Source: Gymnorhina tibicen
Lineage: Eukaryota > Chordata > Aves > Passeriformes > Artamidae
DNA: 64,000 nucleotides
NCBI GenBank assembly: GCA_013399875.1
Contig: VXAZ01000469.1
Coordinates: 483,848 to 547,847, forward strand
Reading direction: 5' to 3'
The position numbers and the translations under genes are program-made. Below are positions 1 through 11,600 of this stretch, piece after piece; the stretch's first letter is position 1; each line of letters begins with the position of its first letter. The notes under the pieces were generated by a model. The model was not told the origin of the DNA and searched no databases. It was given only the letters and a program-made list of their open reading frames with translations.

Positions 1-3000
1 TGATGTGTCAAGTCCTTGCATAGCTGGACTTCGTCATGCTTGGCTCCCAGCTGTGCCCAGAGCACTGTGTTTGTCCTGTTGCCAGGAGAGGTGGGAGCTC
101 TCCAAGTCCGGGGATGGATGCTATCTGTCCTTGCTGCTGGCTGAAGTGCCTGCCCCCCACGGTGCTGAGAGGGGTCCAGTTGCCGCCAGCAAACCTGGAG
201 TGTGTTGTCCTCCTGGAAGGGGTTTTGTAAGTGAAATAAATGGCACTACTTTGGCCAAGCTGATCTTCGTGCAGTCATGTGGGTTGTGGTTATTTAGTGT
301 GCCCAGAACTGATGCTTTAAAGGCTGAGATACAGCAGATGACAAAGCCAGGAAAGGGCAGGACTGAGAGGTAATAAGATTACCTCCACCTGGAGAAGCTC
401 TGCAGCTTGTGTGGACACACCTGAGCATCACCCACCTGTTCACCTTGCTGTTGCAGGACAGGGATCAGCACTGGCCAAACACCTCCCTGAGGAAGTGGGT
501 GAACACCTGGTGAGTTTGTCCTTGTCCCAGCAACTCTCTGCAAGTATATCAGATGCTCAAGGCAAATGCATGAAGGGCTGGGTGTTTCTCCCACGACACT
601 ATGCAGGCAAAAAGCCACCTCCAGTGTCCCAGCAGGTCCAGTGCATCTCCCCAGGGTTAACCAGCTGCACACTCACTGGACCTGCTTTGGTTGTGAGTGT
701 TTTTCCATTTCTGCAGTGTTTTTGTTGGGGGCAGCAGTGTCTCCAGGGACTCTGTGGGCTCCAAGGAAGGCATTTCAGCAGGGACTGTCAGCAGGGTTTG
801 TCAGGCTTGATTTCCTTTGTCCCTTTTTCCTTGTGCTGCAGAGAGGCCGGGCAGTTTCTCATGTCTCGCTGAGCTTGTTTGCGAAGGACAACCCCCCACA
901 CTGAGAATCTAAATGCAGAATTCAGCTTCTCTGGAGAGGGTGTAGCCTGTGCCTGGCTGCTCTGCCCACACGAGCCCGCAGTGTCCATGGAGCAGGGAGT
1001 TGTCCAAAATGCACCGTGCCTCTATAGGGAATGATGGAGCCCTGTGGGAACACCAGGGCCATAGGGAGCCATGAGCTTTGGAGCAGACCAGAAATCCTTC
1101 CTGAGCAGCAAACAGGGAAGCCTGAGTGAGGTTGGTCACCATCCAGAGCTGCCTGAGGAGAAACTCCTGCACCCAGGAGCTCTGGACCTGCTGGGTGTGT
1201 CAGCCCCTCGTGCTGGCTGTGCACCCTGTCCCCAGGTGTCCCTGGGGGTGTCCTCTGTCCCCAGGCCCTGCAGGCTCTCTCTGATGGGCTGTGGGTGGGC
1301 AATGAGGCAGTTTTGTTCCTCGCCTGTCCCTCAGGCCGTACCACATTGCTGTGGGTTGCTTAGTGACCAGCTCCACCGGGTATTCTTCCTGCCTGAATAG
1401 GGCTTTTCTCTTCCCTCGAAGTTGGAAGAAGTTTCTCTTAGACCTTTCCCTTCCCCCTCCTCCTCTTTTGTTTCCCTATCCTTTGGGAAGCAGGAAGGGG
1501 CTGAGTCCCACTGAGCAAGGAATCCCCAGTTGGTGAGGAGGCTTTGGGGATGGGCTGACAGCCCCTAGCCCACGCTTTTCCCCAGTGCCGAGGCTTCCCA
1601 GAATCAAGGGAAGGAAACTTTCCAGGAGGCTTTCCCCGGAGCCTGTTCCCTCCAGGCTTTTCTCTCAACACAGCTGACAAAGTTTGATGTTATCAGGGAT
1701 AATCTTGGCTGGAGAAGGGCATTTGCTGTGGTCTGGAGTTTCCCAACAAGCTCAAAGCCACATCCTTTCTGATCCCAGGAAAGCGACTCTGACCTGATGG
1801 TCCCTCTCACCTCCTCACTTTGCTCCTGTCCCCCCTGCACCAAGGCATCCCATCCCACTGGGGGCTAGCTGAGGTGTGGCACACACTGGGACATATCCCC
1901 TGGAGCACAAGTCCGGCTGTGCCTCACCAGAGCCACCTGATCTTGTGCCTTCAGGTCCAGAGTGGCCACAGGAAGTTGAGTGGGGTTGGAGGTGGCATTT
2001 CCCAGCCAGCTTCCAGCCTGGCACAAGCTAATGGAACGAAGCCTGTGGAGAGCAGCTACAGCTGGAGCACCCTTGGCAAGAGCCAGGATTCAGGACTGGG
2101 CAAACTCCCAGCAGGGCGAGTGTCCCAGGGTGAAAGCAGCACTGCCGGGCTGTGCCGTAGTAGCCCCAGCCTGCTCGGTGCTGCTGGGCAGAGCCAGTGC
2201 CATCCGTGGTGCAGGACCTCCCCAAAAACCAGGTCTCTGTGGCTGGCACGACATCAAGATTGTCCCTGTGCCACCAGGTGGCAGCTCCTGTTCAGGGATC
2301 TGTCATTGTGCCGGGCCTGGCACATCCTGGTGTGCCACCGTGTCCCGGTGCTGGGCACAGCCCTGCAGCTGCCTGCGATTTATGGCCCGGGGGCTCCCTG
2401 GGGTGTGCAGGGACACATGGAGCAGAGGTTTGGTCCCTTGCAGTCCCAAGGTGTGTGCAAAGGTGTGGCCTGTGCTCCTGCAGCACGGCAGGGAGCTGAA
2501 GGCAGCACGAGCAGAGGGACTGATGGTGGGATCAGGTCTGACATCCTAAGGGATGCTCAGACACAGCAACTCCTCCTCCTGCACAGACGCCATACTCTGT
2601 GCCAGTGACCAGTGGATTCCCCACTGCCAGCCAGGAGCTCTGGGGGCTGCAGGATTTAAACACAGATGTTTGATTTGGGGGATAAATCCGCCACTGTGCC
2701 TCAACATGTCCAGCAGTTGCTGTTTTGTCAGCCCTGCTTTTTTCAAAAGCTCTTGGCAAGTACCATGAACTTATTACAGCTGTGCCAGACTCCTCCTGGA
2801 GTTCCCCAAGAGTTAATAGGCTTTAAATATTCCCCACCAGGTTGCAGAAACCAAAACCACTTGTCATCCAGAAACTCTCATGGTGTCATCTTGCTGTCAG
2901 GGCTTCAAATTTTTTGCTTCATTTCCACTTCTTCCTTCTTTCAGTGCGACTGCTCACCTGTAGAGCAGAAGCAGAGACCAGCCCGTACTGCTGTGTGTTC

Positions 3001-4585
3001 ACACAGCTCCTTGACTGGGCATGGAGCAGGAGGAAGCAGACATGGACTTGCTGGGGGACAGGGATGCATCTTGGGGACAAGTGAATGGTGCAGAGCCCAT
3101 CTCGTCCCTGCTCCTGATCAGTCCAGCCCTGCTCTCTGGGTCCTGTCTGGGCTTGGCCTTACCAGGAGCAGGGACAAGGTGGGGTCTGCACCATGTTCTG
3201 GGGTTTGAGGTACCTTCTAGAGGTGGCAGCCAACCCCAAACCCAACCAGGTGCTGGAGGGAGCCACTGTGTGTGCCACACACGGCTCCAAGGCAGCCTTG
3301 TGCCATGGTGGCACATCCATATTGTCACTCCTGTCTCTTTCCTTCCCAGGCAAGAAACTGAGGCACAGAGCAGCCAGAGCTGGATAACAGCACCCAGCTT
3401 CCCAGCATGGAGCTGCTCCCTCTGGATATGTTACTTTCGAGCTTCTGTGGCTGGCTGGATGCTGTGGGAGTGTGGCAGAGGTGTGTGCCTGCTCCAGGTC
3501 AGCACAAAAAGCTCTGTGCCGAGGACTTAGCAGGTGCTGTTTATGTTCCTCAGTTACTGAGAGGTTTGGGGCAGGCCTTGGGGGCAGAGGGTGGGAGGTT
3601 CCCCCTTCTCACCTCTGCTGTGTGGACCTTCTCCCTTTCTTGGGGATGTGGTAGCAGGTAAATCCAGTTGGACCAGAAAAACTATTGATAATAGGGGAGG
3701 GAGAACAAGATAAAGGAGCAGCCCATGGCTTTGTTGTGCAAAAAGCACCAGCTGACTTGCCAGGAGCCTTCAGCTCCAGGTGCTGGAGCAGGGCCCTGCA
3801 GGTAAACAGCTCCAGGGGGTGCAGCAGGGCTCCTCTGCCAGGCCGAGCAACAGGATCTTGGGTGCTGCAAGGCTTTCCCAGCTTGGCCTGGGTGGCCCTT
3901 GGGGTGGTAAATTCTGGAAAGACGCTTTCTGAGTCCTGGGGACATCCCAAGGCTCCCTCCATCCCTCCCATGGCAGCCATGCAGTGTCAGATGGGACCAC
4001 ACAGGTGGGTGGACAAGGCACTGGGTCACCCACCCACACTCAAATGTGGTGTCCCTTCTCCCCAGCTTCGGGGACAGAGCCTGGCCTGACCCCAGGGACT
4101 TGTGGCTTTGAGCAGACGTCAGGGACTGGGGGATCAGCTCACATCTGCTCTGCCTGGTCCAGAGCTGGCAAGAAGGGGGAAGGCAGCAGTTTGCATTGTC
4201 ACCCTGATTTCTCAGAGGTGTTTCCCAGCTCTGCACCCCTCCAGGGCATAGCTCAGAGCCTCCCAGGTTGCCTCATGCCAGCGGAGAGGGGATGGCCTTT
4301 GAACTATGTGTTTGGCTTATCTGGGCCCTGGTCAGCGGTCCAGGGCTGACCAAGGGCTCTGCCATGTGCAGGCACCTGCGATAAGAGCCGGGCTGGGCCA
4401 GCAGGGCCACGGGGAGCGAGCCAACATGAGCCAGCCTAAGCCACATCCTGCCACTGCTCGTGAGGTCCTGACCTGCCACCTCAGCCTATGGCTTGTCCCA
4501 ACAACCTTTCTGCTTTGGGGAAGAGCAGGAGGGGACTTTAGGGTGTGTTTCCCTGATGGGCCACATCCTGCCACACTGGCACAAA
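1..4585. other. No coding exon seen; possible 3' end of an upstream gene
   Basis: No open frame here shows a recognisable domain or splice-flanked exon; the longer open frames look like chance frames in GC-rich DNA. A canonical AATAAA lies at 235-240 on the + strand. Conserved gene order predicts ST6GALNAC1 immediately upstream of ST6GALNAC2 in the same orientation, so this could be the end of its 3' UTR, but no ST6GALNAC1 coding sequence is visible. That link is inference from synteny only. Confidence 0.4.
235..240 (+). terminator. Possible poly(A) signal AATAAA near the left edge
   Basis: An AATAAA hexamer sits 235 bases into the window. If ST6GALNAC1 precedes ST6GALNAC2 as in mammals, this could be its poly(A) signal. 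There is no coding context to confirm it and the hexamer could be chance. Confidence 0.25.
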
Positions 4586-5239
4586 GATCACAGAGTCACA
4601 GAATCAATTTAGTTGGAAAAGGCCTCTGAGATCATTGATTCCAACCTTTGACTGAACACCCCCCTGTCAACTAGACCATGGCACTGAGTGCCACATCCAG
4701 TCTTTCCTTAAACACTTTCAGGGACAGTGACTCCACCGTCTCCTCAGGCAGCCCATTCCAATGCCTGACAACCCTTTCTGTGAAGAAATTCCTCCTAATG
4801 TCCAACCTAAACCTCCCCTGGCACAGGACCACGTCCTCTCATCCTATCACTGGTTGCCAGGGAGAAGAGGCCAACCCTCACCTGGCTACACCCTCCTGTC
4901 AGGGAGTTGTAGAGAGTGGTAAGGCCTCCTCCAGGCTAAACAACCCCAGCTCCCACAGCCTCTCCTCACAGGATTTATGTTCCATACCCTTCACCAGCTT
5001 CGTTGCCCTTCTCTGAGCAGTTTTGCTGCACTCCCAAGCCCCTTTCCNCCAGGGAGAAGAGGCCAACCCTCACCTGGCTACACCCTCCTGTCAGGGAGTT
5101 GTAGAGAGTGGTAAGGCCTCCTCCAGGCTAAACAACCCCAGCTCCCACAGCCTCTCCTCACAGGATTTATGTTCCATACCCTTCACCAGCTTCGTTGCCC
5201 TTCTCTGAGCAGTTTTGCTGCACTCCCAAGCCCCTTTCC
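4586..5239 (-). mobile_element. CR1 LINE 3' fragment containing a duplicated segment
   Basis: The left edge has the antisense form of the CR1 3' terminus (repeats related to GAATCACAGA), followed by the typical antisense tail reading 'agttggaaaaggcctctgagatcat' in pieces, then the conserved CR1 3' region. The element therefore lies in minus orientation. It is 5'-truncated, as most bird CR1 copies are. A 191-base stretch of it is present twice, separated by one N, so the natural element is probably about 460 bases long. Confidence 0.9.
4857..5239. repeat. Perfect 191-bp direct duplication split by a single N
   Basis: Bases 4857-5047 and 5049-5239 are identical by eye over 191 bases, with an N at 5048. 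Two neutral copies of an old CR1 would normally have diverged. Perfect identity meeting at an N points to overlapping contig ends that were not merged, or an unresolved recent tandem duplication. Confidence 0.85.
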
Positions 5240-8180
5240 CCACGTGCAGCATGGGGGTGTGGGCAGAAGGGCAGAGCACAGCCCTGAGGGTCTCTGGTCC
5301 CGCAGCCGAGCGCAGCCACCACCTTGCTGTCACCCCATCCCCAGGCATCCTCCCTGTGCTCACTCCTCCTGACTGTGGTTGTAGTAACACCCACAAATCC
5401 AAGCATGGAGTGTCAGGGAGCATCCTCAGCAGGCGCTTTGCCTGACCCCATTTCCCCGGGCAGGGAGCCTGCCGAGAGGAGCCGTGGCCGAGCTGCTCCC
5501 GCTGCCCTCCCCGCCCCACCGGGCAGGGGCCGTGCGTCAGCCTCCCGGGACATCTGCTGATGAATTTTTCATGCTGCCATGGCCGTGCCTCCGCAGGCAG
5601 CCATATGGCCCCGCGTTCTTCGGGGGGTGACACAGCCACCCGCTCCGGCGGCCAGGCTCTGCACTTCAGGGATCTGTTCTATGAGCAGATTTTTGGCACT
5701 TTCTTAAATGTACCTCTAACCCGTGCTGAATGAGTTTGGGTATATAAATCCTCCAGGAGATTTTCGGAGATCTCGTTCTCCCACCTGCACAGTTCATCAT
5801 GGCAAAGACCACGAGATTTTCCTCCACCAACCTGTGGCTGGCAGCCAGCTGGTGCAAAATGTGTTTATTCTCCTCTCGTGCTCTCTAGCCACGGGGAGGG
5901 ATTGGGTTCTGTTTCCAAGAAGTAATCACTGGAATAAAAAGCCCAGGCTAAAAACGATACTTGCTGGTTTCCATTGTAACTTCTTTTATGTTCTTTTCCT
6001 ATCTTTATTTGGCAACTACCATCCTAAAAGGTTTTTCACACTTATTTATCTTCTAAATTAAGCACCACTTAATTTTGGGGTATAGTCCAAAATGCATTGT
6101 AGCACAAAACAAGTAGAGCAGATGAAGAACTGTGCATCTCATTTTCACCCCGCTGAAAATAAAATCAACAGTAGAAAACCATATATCATGGAAACAGAGA
6201 GATGTGAAGAAACCAGCTCCTCCAGCCCTTGAAGCTGCCACTCCACCAGCATTTGCATGATTGGGCCATAAATGTTTCCAAATGGCAAATTCCTGACTTT
6301 CCCCAGGTCACTTCCTCTGGACCATCGGTCATCCATCTGCAGCCAAGCCTCGCTATGTCCCTTGTGACTTACTCGAGCAGTTGGTAATAATTAGCTGTGG
6401 TTAACGAAGGGCCAGAGTCAAGAGCACGTGAGCCAAGGCACTGGATCGCAGGGAGCGCATCCAGTGGGTCAGAGCAAACAAGGGAGACCCTGAGTCACAC
6501 CAGGTGGGGACAGCTCCAGGCTGGGGAACCTCTGAGCAGGACCCCAGACTGTTAACCATGCTCTGCTGGCTCTGAGTCTTCCAGAAAATGCCTGTACCCC
6601 TGGGGGCTGGGAGCAGCTTTTAGTGATAGAGGCAAAAAGCATCAAATCCCTCCATCGATGCACCCCCATTTCTCTGAGCTGCCTTTTGCTACTGGGGTAC
6701 ATGTGACCCCCTCTTCCTGCCTGTCCTTTCACAGCTTTAGCTCCAGCTGGGCTTTAAGCTCGATTTCATCCCTGTGTGTCCAAGTGGTGATGGTCTGTCC
6801 TGTCCTTCCAGCTCCTTGCCTGTTCTCCCCTTCCCTCAGACAGCCCGTGCCCAGCCAGCCTTCCTGCCACAGCTCCCAGGGATGGTTCCCTGCAAGTTTT
6901 CTTTAAAATCAGCCTGGCCACCATCCCTTTGTGGTGTCCCAGGTCCAGTGTCCACTCTCCCAGTGGGACGAGGCCAGTGCTGACACCACTGCCAGCCTCA
7001 GGCACAGAGCTGCTCCTGTGTTCACACCACAGCCTGGGCACATTGTGGATGCCAATGCGGTGCCATCCCCACGCAGCCAAAATTCCCAGAGGACCAGGGC
7101 TGGCAATGGAGGGTCTGTAGTAATGGAAGCAAGCGGAGATTGAAGCAAACTCCTGTTAAAATGTGTTGGGCTTTTATCTTCCTTTGAACCAGTCTGGGCA
7201 GGCCAGCAAGGAAGCGGGGAGTGGTTGGATCTGAGTGCTGGGGAAAGTGCAGCCACAGCGAGTACACCGGCCTGAGGGTGCTCAGTGCGACTTGGGAACA
7301 GGGATGGGGTTTGGCCCCAGGTTTTGGGGCTGAATAATGAAAGAGGGTATTTGTGGAGGGGCTGGAGGTGGGTGACAGCCTGGAACAACACGTTAGCGCT
7401 CAGGGAGCCACGGGCACAGGGTTTGGATGGAGCAGGGCTCACCATTGTGCTGGTCCCCAAGTCTGGTGACTTCTAAAAATCCAACCCCCCAAAATCCCTA
7501 CAGTTCAACTGAAAAGGCTTGTTTGCCTGCCGAGTCCCTTCCCCCGCTGCAACAAACATTTTGGTATGCATATCCTTTGGTTCACAAGCTGGTTCTTTCG
7601 GAGTTGAGCTAAAATAACGCCGAGATATTCTTTCAAAAAAGAAACTGGAGCACATCGTCTCCGAAAATACCAAAATAATTCATGCAAATTTTCCCCCAAA
7701 CCCGTTTTTCCTTTCCTCCAACCTAAACTCTTACTCGAGCTTGCCACAAACCCCCGAAAGGTTTTGTTCGCTGCAAATGCACACGATCCCTTCAGCCAGA
7801 ACGTGGCAGGGGACCCGGGGGCAGCACCACAACCGTGTCCCCCCTCCTCCTTAGTGGCAGCACCCCACCAGTGTCCCCTTTTCTCCCCTTTTCCCCCACA
7901 TTTGCTCCCTCCTGGCGGGTTCAGCGAGTGGCTGCGGATACGTGATACGGTGCTGCTATCGGGCACCCCAAGGTCCGTCTCGACTTCAGAGCCTGCAGTT
8001 TCTTCTGATAAGCACAAAATAATCACAGGAGCCCGCAGACACGCTCGGGGGTGGCACCGAGGGGCCGCCGGGCGTCCGTGTGGGTGCAGCCGGCGGTGAA
8101 CGCACGTGTTTGAGTCGGACAAGAAAGTTACAGAGAGGGGAACCCTGTTTGTGAGCTGTGGGTGGGTGGCGTGAAAAGGA
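5240..8180. other. Intergenic DNA upstream of ST6GALNAC2, no gene recognised
   Basis: I see no exon with homology. Two small curiosities lie here. One is a TATA-box-like TATATAAA at 5741-5748, followed by a 29-codon open frame (5799-5888) and an AATAAA at 5933. The other is a perfect 8-bp hairpin at 6055-6075 with an AT-rich stem. Neither is enough to call a gene. Confidence 0.5.
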
Positions 8181-8185
8181 GGCAA

Positions 8186-8217
8186 AAAAAAAAAAAAAAG
8201 AAAAAAAAAGAAAATCT
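8186..8217 (+). repeat. Interrupted poly(A) tract
   Basis: A run of A residues broken only by single G residues lies about 325 bases upstream of the ST6GALNAC2 start codon. It may be the tail of an old retroposed sequence or a simple nucleosome-excluding poly(dA:dT) tract. No retroposon body is recognisable upstream. Confidence 0.7.
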
Positions 8218-8299
8218 CACTTCCCTTCTGGTCTGGGTAAATGTTTAATCCCCAGCTCGGAGAAAAGGCAGCTCAAAAGTGCTTTTTTTCTCAGCAAGT

Positions 8300-8539
8300 C
8301 TGAACCAGTCAGCCTGGTGCCTCCTCCCTCCGGCTCACACCCTCCCTCCCACCGCTCCGGAGGAATATCCCAGCCTGCTCCGAAGTGCAGCTGGGCACCC
8401 GGGGCAGGACGGAGCCAGCCCACAGCGGTGTCCGCGCCCACCGGGCTGCGAGAGGAGAGGGGCCGGGAAGTTTGTGTGCCCGGGGCCGGCTGCCACGCTC
8501 CCGCTCCCCTGCGCGGCTCCAGTGGTTGAATTGCCCGGG
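8300..8539 (+). promoter_or_regulatory. ST6GALNAC2: Probable ST6GALNAC2 promoter and 5' UTR
   Basis: GC- and CpG-rich sequence directly precedes the first coding exon. No TATA box is evident, consistent with a CpG-type promoter. The frame is open upstream of the chosen ATG, but the ATG at 8540 fits best: the short N-terminal cytoplasmic tail followed at once by a hydrophobic segment is what a type II Golgi glycosyltransferase requires. Confidence 0.5.
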
Positions 8540-8664
8540 ATGGGGTCCCCGCATTGGAAAAGGCTCTGCCTTTTGCTCCTGGCAGGTTTAACATCCTCCC
8601 TGCTCCTCTACAGTCACTACTACGCTACGGTGGAGGCGCCCACCAGCCAGAGGATCATAGCCAG
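8540..8664 (+). CDS. ST6GALNAC2: ST6GALNAC2 coding exon 1: tail and signal anchor
   Basis: Encodes residues 1-41 plus two bases of codon 42. Basic residues (Lys7, Arg8) precede a leucine-rich membrane anchor, giving Nin/Cout topology. The exon ends at CCAG|GTAAGG, a strong donor. It is followed by intron 1 of about 5.1 kb, the largest in the gene. Confidence 0.93.
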
Positions 8665-11600
8665 GTAAGGGAGGACGGGGATGGGAGAGGGGTGGGAGGC
8701 AGGATCTGTAAATCCGGCATGAGGTGCCGTGCGCTGGGATGGGGAGGGGAAATCGGGATGTCGGTGTGGGCTCCTTAGCGCAGGTGATCCCAGCTCTGCC
8801 CCCGGCCCTTGGCTGGTTTGGAAAATGTGCTGGCAGCAGGCTCTGCCCCCGCTCTGAGCCCTGGGCACCGGCTCCTGCCCACGGCCACCAGCCGAGCCCA
8901 GGGCTGCCCAGAGCGGGACCCCGAGGCCATGGGGGGAGTCTCCAGGGGTCCCCGCGTGGGTTCAGCCCATCACAGTGCGAAGAAACCATCGCTGAGTCCA
9001 GGGACGGCTGAGGGTGAGGCTCAAACCCGCTTCAGCTGCCGGCCAGAGCCGCCGCGTGTTCCCGCCGGGCTGGTGCAGGATCGGAGCCGGCTGATTGTCC
9101 TGGGGGAGGTTTGGCCCCTATGGAGCTGCACCGACCCCCTCCTTCCCCCATTGCAGAGGCAGGGCACGGCTGCCCCAGTCCCGGATCCCCCGGGCTGCCC
9201 TCCTGGATTCAGAGAAGTGCCTTTTACGCTTGCGAACTCAGGGCTGCAGCGTTTTCCAAACTCCAGCAGTTTGCAGCTCCCCCTTCCTCTGCCTTCCCTG
9301 CATCCTGCAAACCTCCCGAGGCACCTTCCTGAGCCTCCCCCGTGCCAAGCGGGAGGGGGTGCTGGGGTGCCCCGGGGAGCCCCGCGGAGTGGCGATGAGC
9401 GGGCGGGGGAAGGAGCCCGCACAGCGCTTGGGCTGCGCGACCAGCTGCCCTGTGCCCCGCGAGCATCGGGTGATGGGCCAGGAGAGCGCTGTGGGTGTCC
9501 CTCACCTCCTCCTGCGTGCCTTTGGGTGCCGTCGGTGTGACAGAGCCCAGCTGCCCGGCAATGGGGGATGCTGTGGGGACCGGAGCCGGTCCTGGGCAGG
9601 GTGCGATTTGCAGCGGGATTTGCTGAGGATGCAGCCGGCTGGGCTGCCCTGGGATTCAGACCTTCTCTCTTCCCCAGCTGGGAGCTCTCCTTGCCCGATC
9701 CCAAGGCAGAGGTCCCCTCTGCTGCCGGGCTGGTGGATCAGGAGTATCTGCAGCAGCCCGGGCTGGCTGTCGGCTCTTTCCACCCTCGCCGTGCCCGAGG
9801 CACAGCGGTGCCAGCGGCAGCGTTGCCCGGAGCTGCTCGAGGCAGTCACGGCTGCAGTGTAGAGCAGCTCCCCACAAAGAGCTTGATGTCCACGAGAGGG
9901 GAAACTGGGGCCCATGAGGGCAGCAGAACGTGCCCAAGGACCACGCTGGAGCTGGGAATGGAAACCAGCCGTGCCCTGGCACAGGGCCTGTGGCCCAGCC
10001 GAGAGCAGGGTGTGGAGGAAACCCATGGGATGGAAGCAGGGAGCAGGTTCCCCCCACCATGTCAGGCTAACCCTGCCTGGACCTGCCGCAGCCCCAGGTC
10101 ACCTTCCTTGGAAAGCCAGCCCAGGCTACAGTGGGACCAAGGGTCAGCTTGTCCAGCCCCAGAGAGGGGCCCAGGGTGAGGTAACACAGAGCTGACCTGT
10201 GCTCCAAAGTTCTCCTGGACTCTCCTCTTGGCTTAAATTCAACCCCTAAAGATAAACCCAAGCCAGAGTGTATTCTGTTGGCTTCGATTCCCTGTGTTTA
10301 CAAACGTGGCACCCTGTGAGTGCTGCTCTTCCAGACAGAGCTGTGTCCCTGGAGGAACTGGTGCTGCCCTGCCGCTGGATGCGGGGCTGAGTCCAGAGCT
10401 GGAACTGGGCTGGCCAATGTGATGGCTGAGGTGCCATCACAGAGCACTCCCTTCCCACTCTCCAGTGGGGACAGGAGGGTCAGGGTCCTCACCTGTGGGT
10501 GCAGGTGACTCTGTTTCAGCAGGAGGTTTGTGTGAGCAGTGTCTCCATGCAGAGGTACAGGGGGACGAAGGGGATCAGGAGGAAGCTGCATGATGGATGC
10601 ATGCAGCCTTAACCCAGGACCAGATCCCCACGGCAATGCCGAGTCCCCCTCCAGCTCCACACAAAGCTGGTGGCCCTGTGGAAATGGGCAAAATGCCCTG
10701 TTCCCGGCAGAGCTGGGATGGGGGGAGCCAAATCCCCTGGGGTTCAGCTGGGCACAGCCCTGTCCCACTCCCTGCCCATCCATCTCTCCCAAACCCCGCT
10801 GGTGAGCTGCTGGCTCCGCTCATGGGTTTATTACTAGGGCAGGTGGGATGAGCACGGAGCTCTGCCCAGCCTCGCTGTGCCACTCCGGCTCTGCACCAGG
10901 GAAAGATGCTTCTGGAGCTCAGCCCTTCATGGTGAGATGGAGCACAAGTGGGTTCTTGTTGCTGTTTTGGCTCCCTCAAATGTCTCTGTGGGGCCTTGGG
11001 AGTATTTGCTGGAGATAAGGCTGGAGTGTGTGCTCACAACACTCATACACAGTGTTATCTTCCGGAAATGAGGGATGGCCATGGACCAGAAACGTCATAT
11101 TTGTGAATGTCACGGTGGTGAGGGAGCGCACCCAGGCTTGGCTGGCTCTGCTGCCACCGCCGGTGCCCGGGCAGCCACAGCCACTCCTTCCCGCAGCCCC
11201 ATTGTGCATCGGTCAATCCCGGGCAGGGTTGTCATCTTCTGAGTCAACCAAGCAGCACGAGGCGCTTCACCACATCCTGGCAGGTGACGTCAAAGCGCTT
11301 GGCTCCCCATCATGCCACCGTCTGGTGGGGGGCCAGCTGCCCCACGCCCTTCCCAGCAGCATTTGGGCAGCAGCAGTACTGGGAGCTGGCTCCAGCACCC
11401 ACAGCTGGCAAGCAGGTGCAGGGAGGTGCTGGCACTGATTTATCAGTTCAGCACAAGTCCTGGAAGCAACGATGAGCAGGTGCCACCCTCTGTGTCCGGC
11501 CATGGGTGGAGGTGGGGCCCAGTGCCCATGGAAGGTCAGCAGGATCCAACCTGCCAGGCTGCCTGTGCCCACCTCCCTCCATCCTGGGCACAGCCAGGCT

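Noticed and set aside
1820..2608. 262-codon open frame near the left end
   Set aside because: Compositionally like its GC-rich surroundings, overlapped by other chance frames, with no splice context or recognisable motif.
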